Shown here piece by piece: positions 7,811 to 15,628 of a stretch of DNA of 64,000 bases; the first letter of the stretch is position 1; each line of letters begins with the position of its first letter. Source of the stretch: Paenibacillus sp. NEAU-GSW1 (lineage in GTDB: Bacteria; Bacillota; Bacilli; Paenibacillales; Paenibacillaceae); contig NZ_WOVL01000007.1 in assembly GCF_009737085.1 (NCBI RefSeq), forward strand, positions 87,494 to 151,493. Direction: 5' to 3'. The notes beneath the pieces are model-generated. The model searched no databases, was not told where the DNA came from, and saw only the letters and a list, made by a program, of their open reading frames with translations. The position numbers and the translations under genes are program-made.

Positions 7811-8088
7811 ATTCCACTAAACTCTATACGTATGCGCTATTATTTCAAGTTCCCTGTCATCGAATAGGTGGGTGATATTGTCGCTCATTGTTATTTACAT
7901 CCAAAACATTTTTGAAAAAAATTGCGGCGCGTCAGAAGTCCATAAACTATTTCTGACCGCGCCTTTCTCCATCGCTAGCTACTGGGTAGGTCATAGCTAC
8001 GAAAGTCTTTTAACGACGCATACAGACAGCTTGATGGCTATACCGCTGGAATCAAATGTCTACTTACGTGTACGGGATGGTGAACCCT
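7811..8088. other. Intergenic region, little recognisable
   Basis: The gap between the divergent methyltransferase gene and the small ORF at 8089. The only structure seen is an inverted repeat GCGCGTCAGAA / TTCTGACCGCGC around 7925-7959, without a T-run. Short open frames here have no ribosome binding site or family features. Confidence 0.5.
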
Positions 8089-8265
8089 ATGGAACAGATC
8101 AAAGATCTTCAGAAGCTTATTAAGCTTACAGGTGATCGAGCTAAGCTGGATGCAAAAGCCAATGAAACATACATTGTATATAAGACGGAAAAAGGCCAAA
8201 TCGTAAAAGAATACACCAACGGGAATATTGTCCCCGTTACCGACTTGGATGTCCCTCATGCATGA
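8089..8265 (+). CDS. Small protein upstream of zeta-toxin-like remnant
   Basis: A 58-residue acidic/basic protein, MEQIKDLQKLIKLTGDRAKL onward, ending VPVTDLDVPHA. GGTGA lies close before ATG 8089. The next frame, a truncated zeta-toxin-like kinase, overlaps its 3' end by 8 bp, the arrangement of a toxin gene with its small partner. By position it could be an antitoxin or accessory partner, but no DNA-binding motif is evident and I do not recognise the family with certainty. Confidence 0.55.
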   Translation: MEQIKDLQKLIKLTGDRAKLDAKANETYIVYKTEKGQIVKEYTNGNIVPVTDLDVPHA

Positions 8266-8547
8266 GCTGACACCGATCATGTATGTATTTGCCGGAAATA
8301 ATGGAAGCGGCAAGAGTACGATCCGAAACCTAATTGTTGATCGGCTGGGAATCAGTGTTAACATTGATCCTGATGCATTGGCTCGGGGAATCGATTCGGT
8401 TCATCCTGAAAATAGAAAAGTATCTGCTGGGAAAGTCATACTGAAGGTGAAATTGTTCTAGGCGCAAACAACGGTTCAATAACCAATCAATCGGAATCTC
8501 TTCCTCAATGGGTTGAATGTATTGAGCAGAGATTAAAAACATCGTAA
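8258..8547 (+). pseudogene. Zeta-toxin-like P-loop kinase, internally deleted
   Basis: The frame begins MHELTPIMYVFAGNNGSGKS, the Walker A start of zeta/PezT-like kinases, continues with NIDPDALARGIDSVHPENR (the conserved DPD segment) and GKV, then stops at 8461. A different frame resumes at once with NNGSITNQSESLPQWVECIE and ends at 8547 as a typical C-terminus. About 100 middle residues, including the rest of the catalytic core, are absent, so the gene keeps head and tail only. Zeta toxins phosphorylate UDP-sugars; this copy should be inactive. Confidence 0.75.
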
Positions 8548-8575
8548 GAGCAGCCAATTTGGACTGCTCTTTTTG
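8547..8575 (+). terminator. Terminator after zeta-toxin remnant
   Basis: Stem AGAGCAGcC / GgaCTGCTCT (8547-8570) followed by TTTTT. Confidence 0.8.
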
Positions 8576-8651
8576 CTTCATGAATTCCCTCAAACATGAT
8601 ACGATAGTCGTTGATGACAACTGCCTATTATGGGAAATTGAGGGGATTAAC

Positions 8652-9602
8652 GTGATCGATAAAGTCATTCGTATATTCAAGATTATCAATGCCATTCAAT
8701 CGAATCCCGGCATTTCCGCAGCTGATCTGGCGTTCAAATGTGAGGTGGATATCCGGACGATCTACCGGGATTTGAGAGTGCTCGACTTGATTGCCCCTAT
8801 TACTAATGAAGGCAAGGGGACCGGTTACCAGTTTATGGGCAAGTTCTCTTTGTATCCACTAAATTTCTCGGAACAAGAGGCATTAGTGTTTTCTCTTTTA
8901 CCATCGGTCCTGGACGAAGATAAGCTGCCGCCCGGATTCCAGACGGCATACGATAAAGTAATGGCAACACATTACAAAGAAAAATCCAAACAACATAAAA
9001 TCATCGAAAATATCGCAGATATTATTCAAATGGGTACGCCTGCATACCGCAAAGAAAGTCCCAACTTCTTGCAGCCGATTATTCAAGCGATTCTGGAACA
9101 AAAGACGGTTGACACCATATATCATACCCAGTACCGCAATGAAACGACGGAACGGAAAATCGACCCTTATTACCTCGTTCCGCGTGATCAACGGTTTTAC
9201 TTAATCGGCTATTGCCACTCCAAGCAGGATATCCGGACGTTCCGGATCAGCCGTTTTCAAAAGGTCAAGATTACAGAGCAGCCATTCGATAAGGGTGATT
9301 TCAACATTAAGCAATACTTGAAAAACACGTGGTCGATCGATCGCGGGGAAAAGAACATAACGTTCAAGGTGCGATTTGACGCCGAGGTAGCCCGATACAT
9401 AAAAGAAGAGGAGCTGTTCGTTCATCCGCGGATGAAGGACAAAAAGGATGGCAGCCTTATTTTTGAAGTGACCGTGAACAACGAAAAAGAGTTTCTGAAA
9501 TGGGTCCTCCAATACGGGCCTTCCGCAGAAATTCTTGAGCCTAAAGCGATACGAGAATCGCTCAAGGAACAGTTATCGCAGTGGGCCGGCAAGTATCAAT
9601 AG
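8652..9602 (+). CDS. HTH and WYL domain transcriptional regulator
   Basis: A 316-residue regulator. An N-terminal winged HTH (about 1-60: NPGISAADLAFKCEVDIRTI, YRDLRVLDLIAPI) is followed by a WYL domain (about 145-220) with IDPYYLVPRDQRFYLIGYCH and DIRTFRISRFQKVKI, and a WCX C-terminal part ending EQLSQWAGKY. WYL regulators sense nucleic acids or nucleotides and often control defence operons such as BREX and CBASS. GTG 8652 follows GAGGGG by 7 nt. The ADP-ribosylglycohydrolase gene starts 26 bp after its stop, so the two form one unit. The upstream sequence contains GTTGatgaCAAC near 8611-8622, a possible operator. Confidence 0.88.
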   Translation: MIDKVIRIFKIINAIQSNPGISAADLAFKCEVDIRTIYRDLRVLDLIAPITNEGKGTGYQFMGKFSLYPLNFSEQEALVFSLLPSVLDEDKLPPGFQTAYDKVMATHYKEKSKQHKIIENIADIIQMGTPAYRKESPNFLQPIIQAILEQKTVDTIYHTQYRNETTERKIDPYYLVPRDQRFYLIGYCHSKQDIRTFRISRFQKVKITEQPFDKGDFNIKQYLKNTWSIDRGEKNITFKVRFDAEVARYIKEEELFVHPRMKDKKDGSLIFEVTVNNEKEFLKWVLQYGPSAEILEPKAIRESLKEQLSQWAGKYQ

Positions 9603-9627
9603 AGGTGCGTGCAAAGGGGGGAATAGA

Positions 9628-10560
9628 GTGAAGCTGCAGTTGGAACGGTTCAAAGGAAGCTTGGTTGGCTTAGCCGTTGGTGACGCGCTGGGTACAACCG
9701 TTGAATTTACGACGCCGGGCAAGTTTAAGCCGGTTGAAGATATGGTGGGTGGTGGAGTATTCCGGCTTCAAGCTGGGGAATGGACAGACGACACCTCGAT
9801 GGCGCTGTGTTTGGCGGAGAGTTTAATTGAAACGGAAGGATTCGATCCAGCCGATCAAATGAAACGTTACGCCAAATGGCGGCATGAGGGTTACATGAGC
9901 AGTACGGGAACCTGTTTCGATATCGGGAATGCGACAGCAGAAGCCATTAGCCGATTTCAAAGAACCGGCGAAGGATATTGCGGATCGACAAATCCGAACT
10001 CGGCAGGCAACGGATCGATCATGCGATTATGCCCTGTTCCTTTGTTTTACGCGGCAGATCCGGAGAAAGCAATCCATTTCGCGATGTTAAGCTCGAAGAC
10101 GACACATGCCGCCGAAGAATGCGTGGATGCTTGTAAATTGATGACGGCATACATTTTGGCGGGTCTGTATGGATGGTCCAAAGAAAGAATACTCGATCCA
10201 TTCGCTTTTGAGAATTGGTTTGACCAGAATTTATTAACGTCTAGAATTGCCGACATCATGTATGGTTCATATAAGAAGAAAGAGCCGCCGGAAATTCAGG
10301 GTTCGGGATATGTGGTTAAGTCGCTCGAAGCCGCATTGTGGGCGTTTTACAAATCGGAGAGCTTTGAACAAGGCGCTCTGATGGCCGTCAATCTGGGTGA
10401 TGATGCGGATACAACTGGCGCAGTTTATGGACAAATCGCTGGAGCCTTTTATGGTGTAGATGAAATTCCAGCAAAATGGCGTGACAAGTTGGCCATGAGG
10501 CCATTAATCGAAGGATTCGCTGAAAATCTATACTTAAGAGCAACAGCCTCGCTTCATTAA
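9628..10560 (+). CDS. ADP-ribosylglycohydrolase family protein (DraG/ARH-like)
   Basis: A 310-residue ADP-ribosylglycohydrolase. GSLVGLAVGDALGTTVEF (about 9-26), EWTDDTSMALCLAESL (about 51-66; the TDDTSM metal ligands) and LGDDADTTGAVYGQIAGAFY (about 257-276) are the hallmark dinuclear Mg/Mn site motifs and are all intact. The family removes ADP-ribose from proteins, nucleic acids or small molecules. GTG 9628 is preferred: AAAGGGGGG lies 6 nt before it. It is the second gene after a WYL regulator, within a defence region, which suggests a stress- or phage-responsive ADP-ribose-reversing role. No ADP-ribosyltransferase gene was recognised nearby. Confidence 0.9.
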   Translation: MKLQLERFKGSLVGLAVGDALGTTVEFTTPGKFKPVEDMVGGGVFRLQAGEWTDDTSMALCLAESLIETEGFDPADQMKRYAKWRHEGYMSSTGTCFDIGNATAEAISRFQRTGEGYCGSTNPNSAGNGSIMRLCPVPLFYAADPEKAIHFAMLSSKTTHAAEECVDACKLMTAYILAGLYGWSKERILDPFAFENWFDQNLLTSRIADIMYGSYKKKEPPEIQGSGYVVKSLEAALWAFYKSESFEQGALMAVNLGDDADTTGAVYGQIAGAFYGVDEIPAKWRDKLAMRPLIEGFAENLYLRATASLH

Positions 10561-10579
10561 GAAGCGGGGTTTATTTTTT
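10545..10579 (+). terminator. Terminator after ADP-ribosylglycohydrolase gene
   Basis: Stem CCTCGCTTC / GAAGCGGGG (10547-10569), then TTATTTTTT. The stem overlaps the stop codon. Confidence 0.8.
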
Positions 10580-10637
10580 GCGAACATTTATTCGCTGACA
10601 AATAGATGCCAAAAAGAAGGATTAAGATACGGTACAA
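10580..10637 (+). promoter_or_regulatory. Shared upstream element, copy A (before VWA gene)
   Basis: Starts GCGAACATTTATTCGCTGAC and continues through GATGCC to TTAAGATA near 10622-10629. It aligns without gaps to the element at 12195 over about 58 bp, and more weakly to 34057. The GAACatttATTC core is one base from the GAAC-N4-GTTC LexA-type box. Confidence 0.7.
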
Positions 10638-10682
10638 GGATGAGACAAATAATGAAAACCATTAGGAGGAAGGGGAAATACA

Positions 10683-11699
10683 GTGAGCCAAGCCATATCG
10701 TTTAATTACGCATGGAGCAAAGCTTATTTGCCGACCGGAGGCGCCGAAAAAGTGTACTTGCTTATCGAAGCACATCGCATCGAATCTATTGAAGCGGGAG
10801 GTACAACCAACCTTAGCGGCGGCATGATCGAAGGGGCACAGCATGTCCGGAAGAACAAGGCCGACGGAATGGTCAATCGTGTCATTTTGCTTTCCGACGG
10901 TCATGCAAATGAAGGGATAACGGATAAGCAGAAGCTCTTCGCCATTGCGAAAGAGTACCGTTCGTCCGGTGTAGGCATCAGCACCATGGGCGTTGGCGAT
11001 GGGTTCGATGAGGAGCTTATGGAAGGCATTGCTGAGCATGGCGGCGGAAATTTCTATTATATAGACAAGGCTGATGGCATTCCCGAGATTTTTGAGCAAG
11101 AGCTTGAAGGATTGCTATCGGTAGTTGCCCAGAACGTTAAGCTTACGCTAGCTCCTTCGGAGGGTACTCGGGTTGTTGCCGTATATGGTTATCCGACTGA
11201 GGAACAGTCAGGTAAGCCGGTTCTCCAATTGGGAGACATCTATCATAACGAAGTAAAATCTATTCTTGTCGAGCTGGCATTCCATCCGCATATCCAAGGC
11301 GATCATAACGTGATTCAGCTGAATTGGGACTACATAGATGTTACGGAGAGTGCAGTTGCATATAGTTTCAATATCGATGTAGCTGCTTCGTTCACAACGG
11401 ATATTAATCTGTTGAATGAACCTGACAACGCTATGGTAGAGCAGCAGGTCGAGTTAACGAAATCGGCAAAGGTTATCGAGGATGCCATGGAAGCTTTCGA
11501 TAATGGCGATATGGAACATGGGCAAAAGCTGTTAAAAGCACAGGCGGATCAAATGCTGCATATGTCGATCACAATGAACAGTCCGATTATGGTGGAAGAG
11601 TCGGCGAAGCTATACAGCCAGCTTGAGAACTTCGAGTACTCGAGCAAAAAACGTAAAGAGCTTAATCAGGAGAAATACCGCAGGATGAAAAGGAAGTGA
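10683..11699 (+). CDS. VWA domain protein lacking its MIDAS segment
   Basis: A 338-residue protein. The N-terminus MSQAISFNYAWSKAYLPTGG and the C-terminal VWA half (AGGTTNLSGGMIEGAQHV, then RVILLSDGHANEGI and GISTMGVGDGFDEELMEGIA) are typical of cytosolic VWA proteins with a C-terminal helical tail. The residues that should lie between KVYLLIE (about 25) and HRIESIEAGGTTN (about 32), including the DxSxS metal-ion-dependent adhesion site, are missing in frame. Metal-dependent ligand binding is therefore doubtful, although the frame is open and may be expressed. GTG 10683 follows AGGAAGGGG. The preceding element is shared with the HIRAN/AddAB unit. Confidence 0.75.
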   Translation: MSQAISFNYAWSKAYLPTGGAEKVYLLIEAHRIESIEAGGTTNLSGGMIEGAQHVRKNKADGMVNRVILLSDGHANEGITDKQKLFAIAKEYRSSGVGISTMGVGDGFDEELMEGIAEHGGGNFYYIDKADGIPEIFEQELEGLLSVVAQNVKLTLAPSEGTRVVAVYGYPTEEQSGKPVLQLGDIYHNEVKSILVELAFHPHIQGDHNVIQLNWDYIDVTESAVAYSFNIDVAASFTTDINLLNEPDNAMVEQQVELTKSAKVIEDAMEAFDNGDMEHGQKLLKAQADQMLHMSITMNSPIMVEESAKLYSQLENFEYSSKKRKELNQEKYRRMKRK

Positions 11700-11811
11700 A
11701 GGATCGTCCGACCTTCTTAAAGAAGGAATGGGACGATTTCTGTTGAAGTTTTTGAGGGGGCATGCGAGAACGGCGAAATCAAGTAAAAACGAAATCAGGA
11801 GGCATTATTAT

Positions 11812-12153
11812 ATGGGCTCAGCCGAGTTGTGGAATCAAATTATCGAACGGGCAAAAAGCCAGGATTTTGAAATTCATACTGTACCGCAGAACAAGAGGGA
11901 ACCATTATGGTTTCGAATCACTTCTGACGGCAATACGGTGAAAATCAGCCAAGCGAAAGATAACATGCCCAGTTCCGCCCTGAAAATGCCACGGACTATT
12001 ACATTTCAAGAATTTGATAGGGTATATCCCTATTACGATTTAAGGCTAAAAGGAACTTCAATAAGTCAGGAGGTCGGTCGTAAATCGGTAAATACGGTTT
12101 ACATTTATGGCCTGATCGCTGATGCGCTTACTCAAATGGCAATTAGAGCATAA
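11812..12153 (+). CDS. Hypothetical protein
   Basis: A 113-residue soluble protein of unknown family. It begins MGSAELWNQIIERAKSQDFE, has beta-rich sequence with WFRITSDGNTVKISQAKDN, and ends IYGLIADALTQMAIRA. AGGAGG lies 8 nt before ATG 11812, so the longer frame from 11728 is rejected as start. The pattern LWNQIIERAK, then PLWFRITSDG, then ITFQEFDRVYPYYDL could be a small fold for binding a partner protein. It sits between the VWA gene and a terminator, probably in the VWA transcript. Confidence 0.6.
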   Translation: MGSAELWNQIIERAKSQDFEIHTVPQNKREPLWFRITSDGNTVKISQAKDNMPSSALKMPRTITFQEFDRVYPYYDLRLKGTSISQEVGRKSVNTVYIYGLIADALTQMAIRA

Positions 12154-12159
12154 TGGATG

Positions 12160-12187
12160 AACCTCGCTTCCAAAAAAGCGAGGTTTT
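12160..12187 (+). terminator. Terminator after hypothetical gene
   Basis: Stem AACCTCGCTT / AAGCGAGGTT followed by TTTCTTTT. Confidence 0.85.
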
Positions 12188-12194
12188 TCTTTTC

Positions 12195-12252
12195 TCGAAC
12201 GTACATTCGCTGACATACTGACGCCCATATGAAGCTTTAAGATAGGGTTAAG
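12195..12252 (+). promoter_or_regulatory. Shared upstream element, copy B (before HIRAN-AddBA unit)
   Basis: Starts TCGAACGTACATTCGCTGAC and runs through GACGCC to TTAAGATA near 12237-12244. By eye about three quarters of positions match copy A. GAACgtacATTC resembles a LexA-type box with one mismatch. It lies directly after a terminator, as do the other two copies. Confidence 0.7.
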
Positions 12253-12281
12253 ATACATATCTATTCGGAGAGGTGCAAATC

Positions 12282-12635
12282 TTGGAGCTTCTAATATATG
12301 TCGCAATCACAGGGACCGCACATTATTTTGGAACCGGCTTTTTAAAACCGGGGCAAGTTGTTTATCTTCGCAAAGATCCGGATAATCCACACGATCAGGA
12401 AGCGATCAAAGCGGTGATGTCTCCAATAGGGAAGATAGGCTATGTCGCCAATAGCACGCATACGGTGCCAAAGGGATGTCGCAGCGCCGGTCGCATCTAT
12501 GATTCATTCGATCAGCAAATCAGCGGAATTGTTCGTTTTGTGATCAAAGATACGGTTATTGTCGAACTGGCGCCTAACCTCGAAGAGTTCTATCTAATCA
12601 AGATGTCGGAAGATGCCGCAAATCATCTGCGTTAG
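12282..12635 (+). CDS. HIRAN domain protein
   Basis: A 117-residue protein that is essentially a single HIRAN domain: YVAITGTAHYFGTGFLKPGQ, VVYLRKDPDNPHDQEAIKAV and IGKIGYVANSTHTV (residues 6 to about 60), then a beta-rich tail. HIRAN domains recognise single-stranded 3' DNA ends, for example at stalled forks in HLTF/Rad5 proteins, and bacterial stand-alone forms are common in accessory regions. TTG 12282 is preferred, with GGAGAGG about 8 nt upstream; GTG 12273 abuts the ribosome binding site. The AddB-like gene follows after 98 bp, suggesting a role in guiding the nuclease to DNA ends. Confidence 0.8.
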   Translation: MELLIYVAITGTAHYFGTGFLKPGQVVYLRKDPDNPHDQEAIKAVMSPIGKIGYVANSTHTVPKGCRSAGRIYDSFDQQISGIVRFVIKDTVIVELAPNLEEFYLIKMSEDAANHLR

Positions 12636-12733
12636 TACTTCATACCTGCCCTTGATCTTTCCTGGTTTAGGAAGGAAAGGGGGTAAATCTCATAGAAGTA
12701 GGTACATTGGATTATAAACTAGGGGGCTTGCTG

Positions 12734-15628
12734 ATGGATTTAGTAAATCGTCTTTTCGAAAAGATAAAAGAGGAGCCTCTTCGCCCTAAGGTTTTGTTGG
12801 CAAGTTCCTACGCGCAAGGCCATCAATTGCTCGAGCAAATCTGCACGCGCCACGGGGCGATCTTTAACGTTGATATTCAGACCCTTCGCGGGGTTGCAGT
12901 CGAAAAAACGAAATTGGAGCTGTTCCGCCGGCAAATCCGTTTGCTCGATGAGGGGCAGATTTTTTGGATTGTTCGGCATCTGATGAGATCGTTGGCCGCA
13001 GATAATCAGACACCATATATCACGGAAGCGATGCTGAAGCCTGGCATTGTAGACAAAGTCTATCGAGCTGTTAGGGAGCTGCGGCTGGCAGGCATTCGCT
13101 CAGATCACGTAAAAGCGGACCGATTTTCGAATCCGGATAAGGGCGGATATCTGCAACAATTGCTCACCCATTATGAAGAGTATCTTAGGGATCATAGAGA
13201 AACGGATTTTGCCGGACTGATAGATTATGTAAAGCCGCAGACAGATGATACGCTTTATATAGCGATAGAGCCGACCGGATGGACATGGGCGGAACGCCAA
13301 ATGATCGAAAAGCTTGCGGGTGATCGTCTATGCATTCTGGATGCTGACGAACCCTTTTATGATCATAAGCATTTTGCTTCAAATTCATTTTCTATGTTTC
13401 GCGCAACCGGGAGCGTGGCGGAAGTGCGCGAAGGGTTTCGCAGAATGCTGTCGGAGCACACGGCGCTTGACCGTACGGAAATTATTTTGTCCGATTATGA
13501 GCGCTGCGCCCACGTCATTCATTCGCAAGCTGAGGCATTGGGAGTCTCATGCACGTTTTCAAACGGTCTGCCGTTTGTATTCTGTTCCGCGGGGAAAGCG
13601 GCCCTCGGCATTCTGGATTGGATCGAGGAAGGTTACCCTGTCAAGAAGCTGGCGGAAATGCTGCGCAACGGCAATATGACGTCTCCCGATGAACGATGGT
13701 CCCAGGGAGATTGGATCCGTTTGCTCGAAAAGTCGGGGATCGGCTGGGGCAGGGAAAGGTACCTCGCCATGCTCCAACCAGTGAAACTTGCCGAAGAGGA
13801 ACGAGAGCAAGGAGCCGTTCTGTTTGATTATGTGGAAGAGTGGTTTAACCGCTTGCCTGTCGAAAATGCGTGGAACCCGATTCGTCTGCTTGAATGGGTG
13901 TCTGATTTTGTTGCGAAACATACACCCGTACGATCGCCGGATGACGGCGTAGTCGTTGCAATGCTGCAGGAATTAGCCGGCCGTCATTCAGCAAGTCCTG
14001 CTGAAATGATGCCGATGGACATGGCCATTCGTTATGTGAGAGAGATGTTAAGCGAAATCCGTATTCGCGTCTCGGCGACGCCGAAACCGGGTGCGGTTCA
14101 CGTCAGTTCCTTGCAGAACGGCGGCTGGAGCGGGCGGGACCGGACTTGGATCATGGGAATGGAAGAGCGGGCTTGGAGCGTATCCGCCATGCAAGATCCA
14201 CTTCTTCTTGACGAAGAACGTGCCGGACTTCCTGGCTTGGAGTCAATGGGCGAAATTGCGAGGAGAACGAGACGTGAGCGTGAAGCCCGGCTTTCGCTTA
14301 TTCGGGGCGAAGTTTGGCTGAGCTATTCTTCATATGATACCGGAGAGCAAAAGGGGCAAAGTCCGGCCTTCGAAATGCTTCAAGTGTTGCGTCTGCAATC
14401 GGGCGATCCTGTCAAAGATTTTGGCGCATTAGAGCATGCATTAGGCGAACCCTATGGCGTGATGGATGTATTACATCCTGCAGAAGTTCGTAATCCGATC
14501 GATAGGAGCGATGCATGGGCTTGGCTGCTGTCAAGTGCTAACGGAAAACGTAAAGATGGCTGGCGGACCATACTTCAGGATTACGATACGCTTGCTCAAG
14601 GTTACCGGGCTCAGGTTTCCCGTCAGGATGAGAAGCTGTCGCCATACGATGGCTGGCTGAATCTCGATCCTTCTGCAGAACCCGACGATTCAGGCGAAGA
14701 TAGAAGTCGTAATTACATCAGTGTGAGTCAGTTGGAGCAATATGCGAGCTGCGGGTTGAAATATTTTTTCCACTACGTATTGAAGCTTCGTCCGAAAGAA
14801 TCCGCGGAATTCGATCGTACGAGGTGGCTGCAGGCGAGCGAACGAGGAACCTTGCTGCATGATGTTTTCAGACGCTATTTAGAGGAAGTTACAGAGCGAG
14901 GGACGAAACCGGCATTGCATGACCGGAGCCGATTGGCTGAAATCGTGGAGACTGTGATCGGAGAATATGCGTCAGCCGTTCCTGCTCCTAGTTCCCATGT
15001 GTTCGCTAAGGAATGCGAGGAGATCCGCCGGGATGCCGAAATCTTTTATCGCAATGAGACCGGAAAAACAGATCAACCATGCTTGTTCGAATTAGAGCTG
15101 ACAACGAACGGCGGCGAGCCGATGGAAATCGAATTGCCTGGCGGTATCCGTTTTAAGCTGAAAGGCTTCGTCGACCGGGTCGATCGGATCGGACCTCATG
15201 AATACCGAATCATTGATTATAAAACGGGCAATCCGAGCAAATACAAATCTTTGGATTATTTCAGCGGCGGGACACAGCTCCAGCATGCGCTGTATTCGAT
15301 CGCAGTCGAGCAATGGTTTCATGAAACGGGGATTGATCCTCATGCTCGAGTGGTTGAGGCGGAATATTATTTTCCGACGGAGCGGGGCCGAGGGGAGTAC
15401 GTAAGGCGGATCCAGAACCGGAGGGAAGAGCTGGCATTGATCATCTCTCAATTGCTGGAATCCCGTAACCGGGGGCTTTATGTCCCTGCGAAGGATGAAA
15501 GGACATGCCGGTATTGCGATTTCCTGGAGGTATGCGGATCGCATGCGGCGTGGATGGCAGATAAAAGGGAAGCGGCTGTCAATGCGGACGCCCTGAATTC
15601 GTTGCTGGAGGTGGAGGGAATTGGCTGA
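12734..15628 (+). CDS. AddB-like PD-(D/E)XK nuclease/helicase-like subunit
   Basis: A 964-residue AddB-like protein. The N-terminal two thirds look like an SF1-type scaffold without a clear Walker A (it opens PKVLLASSYAQGHQLLEQIC). The C-terminal third is a RecB-family nuclease: SVSQLEQYASCGLKYFFHYV (about 666), RGTLLHDVFRRYL (about 704), then the active-site core YRIIDYKTGNPSKYKS near residue 825. Cys of YASCG and CRYCDFLEVC (about 925-934) fit the four-cysteine iron-sulfur pattern of AddB. It is shorter than housekeeping AddB (about 1160). ATG 12734 follows AGGGGG; the next gene overlaps by 8 bp. It probably forms a complex with the downstream helicase. Confidence 0.8.
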   Translation: MDLVNRLFEKIKEEPLRPKVLLASSYAQGHQLLEQICTRHGAIFNVDIQTLRGVAVEKTKLELFRRQIRLLDEGQIFWIVRHLMRSLAADNQTPYITEAMLKPGIVDKVYRAVRELRLAGIRSDHVKADRFSNPDKGGYLQQLLTHYEEYLRDHRETDFAGLIDYVKPQTDDTLYIAIEPTGWTWAERQMIEKLAGDRLCILDADEPFYDHKHFASNSFSMFRATGSVAEVREGFRRMLSEHTALDRTEIILSDYERCAHVIHSQAEALGVSCTFSNGLPFVFCSAGKAALGILDWIEEGYPVKKLAEMLRNGNMTSPDERWSQGDWIRLLEKSGIGWGRERYLAMLQPVKLAEEEREQGAVLFDYVEEWFNRLPVENAWNPIRLLEWVSDFVAKHTPVRSPDDGVVVAMLQELAGRHSASPAEMMPMDMAIRYVREMLSEIRIRVSATPKPGAVHVSSLQNGGWSGRDRTWIMGMEERAWSVSAMQDPLLLDEERAGLPGLESMGEIARRTRREREARLSLIRGEVWLSYSSYDTGEQKGQSPAFEMLQVLRLQSGDPVKDFGALEHALGEPYGVMDVLHPAEVRNPIDRSDAWAWLLSSANGKRKDGWRTILQDYDTLAQGYRAQVSRQDEKLSPYDGWLNLDPSAEPDDSGEDRSRNYISVSQLEQYASCGLKYFFHYVLKLRPKESAEFDRTRWLQASERGTLLHDVFRRYLEEVTERGTKPALHDRSRLAEIVETVIGEYASAVPAPSSHVFAKECEEIRRDAEIFYRNETGKTDQPCLFELELTTNGGEPMEIELPGGIRFKLKGFVDRVDRIGPHEYRIIDYKTGNPSKYKSLDYFSGGTQLQHALYSIAVEQWFHETGIDPHARVVEAEYYFPTERGRGEYVRRIQNRREELALIISQLLESRNRGLYVPAKDERTCRYCDFLEVCGSHAAWMADKREAAVNADALNSLLEVEGIG

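Noticed and set aside
7872..8123. Plus-strand frame of 83 residues
   Set aside because: No ribosome binding site or family pattern; it overlaps the better small ORF at 8089 in another frame.
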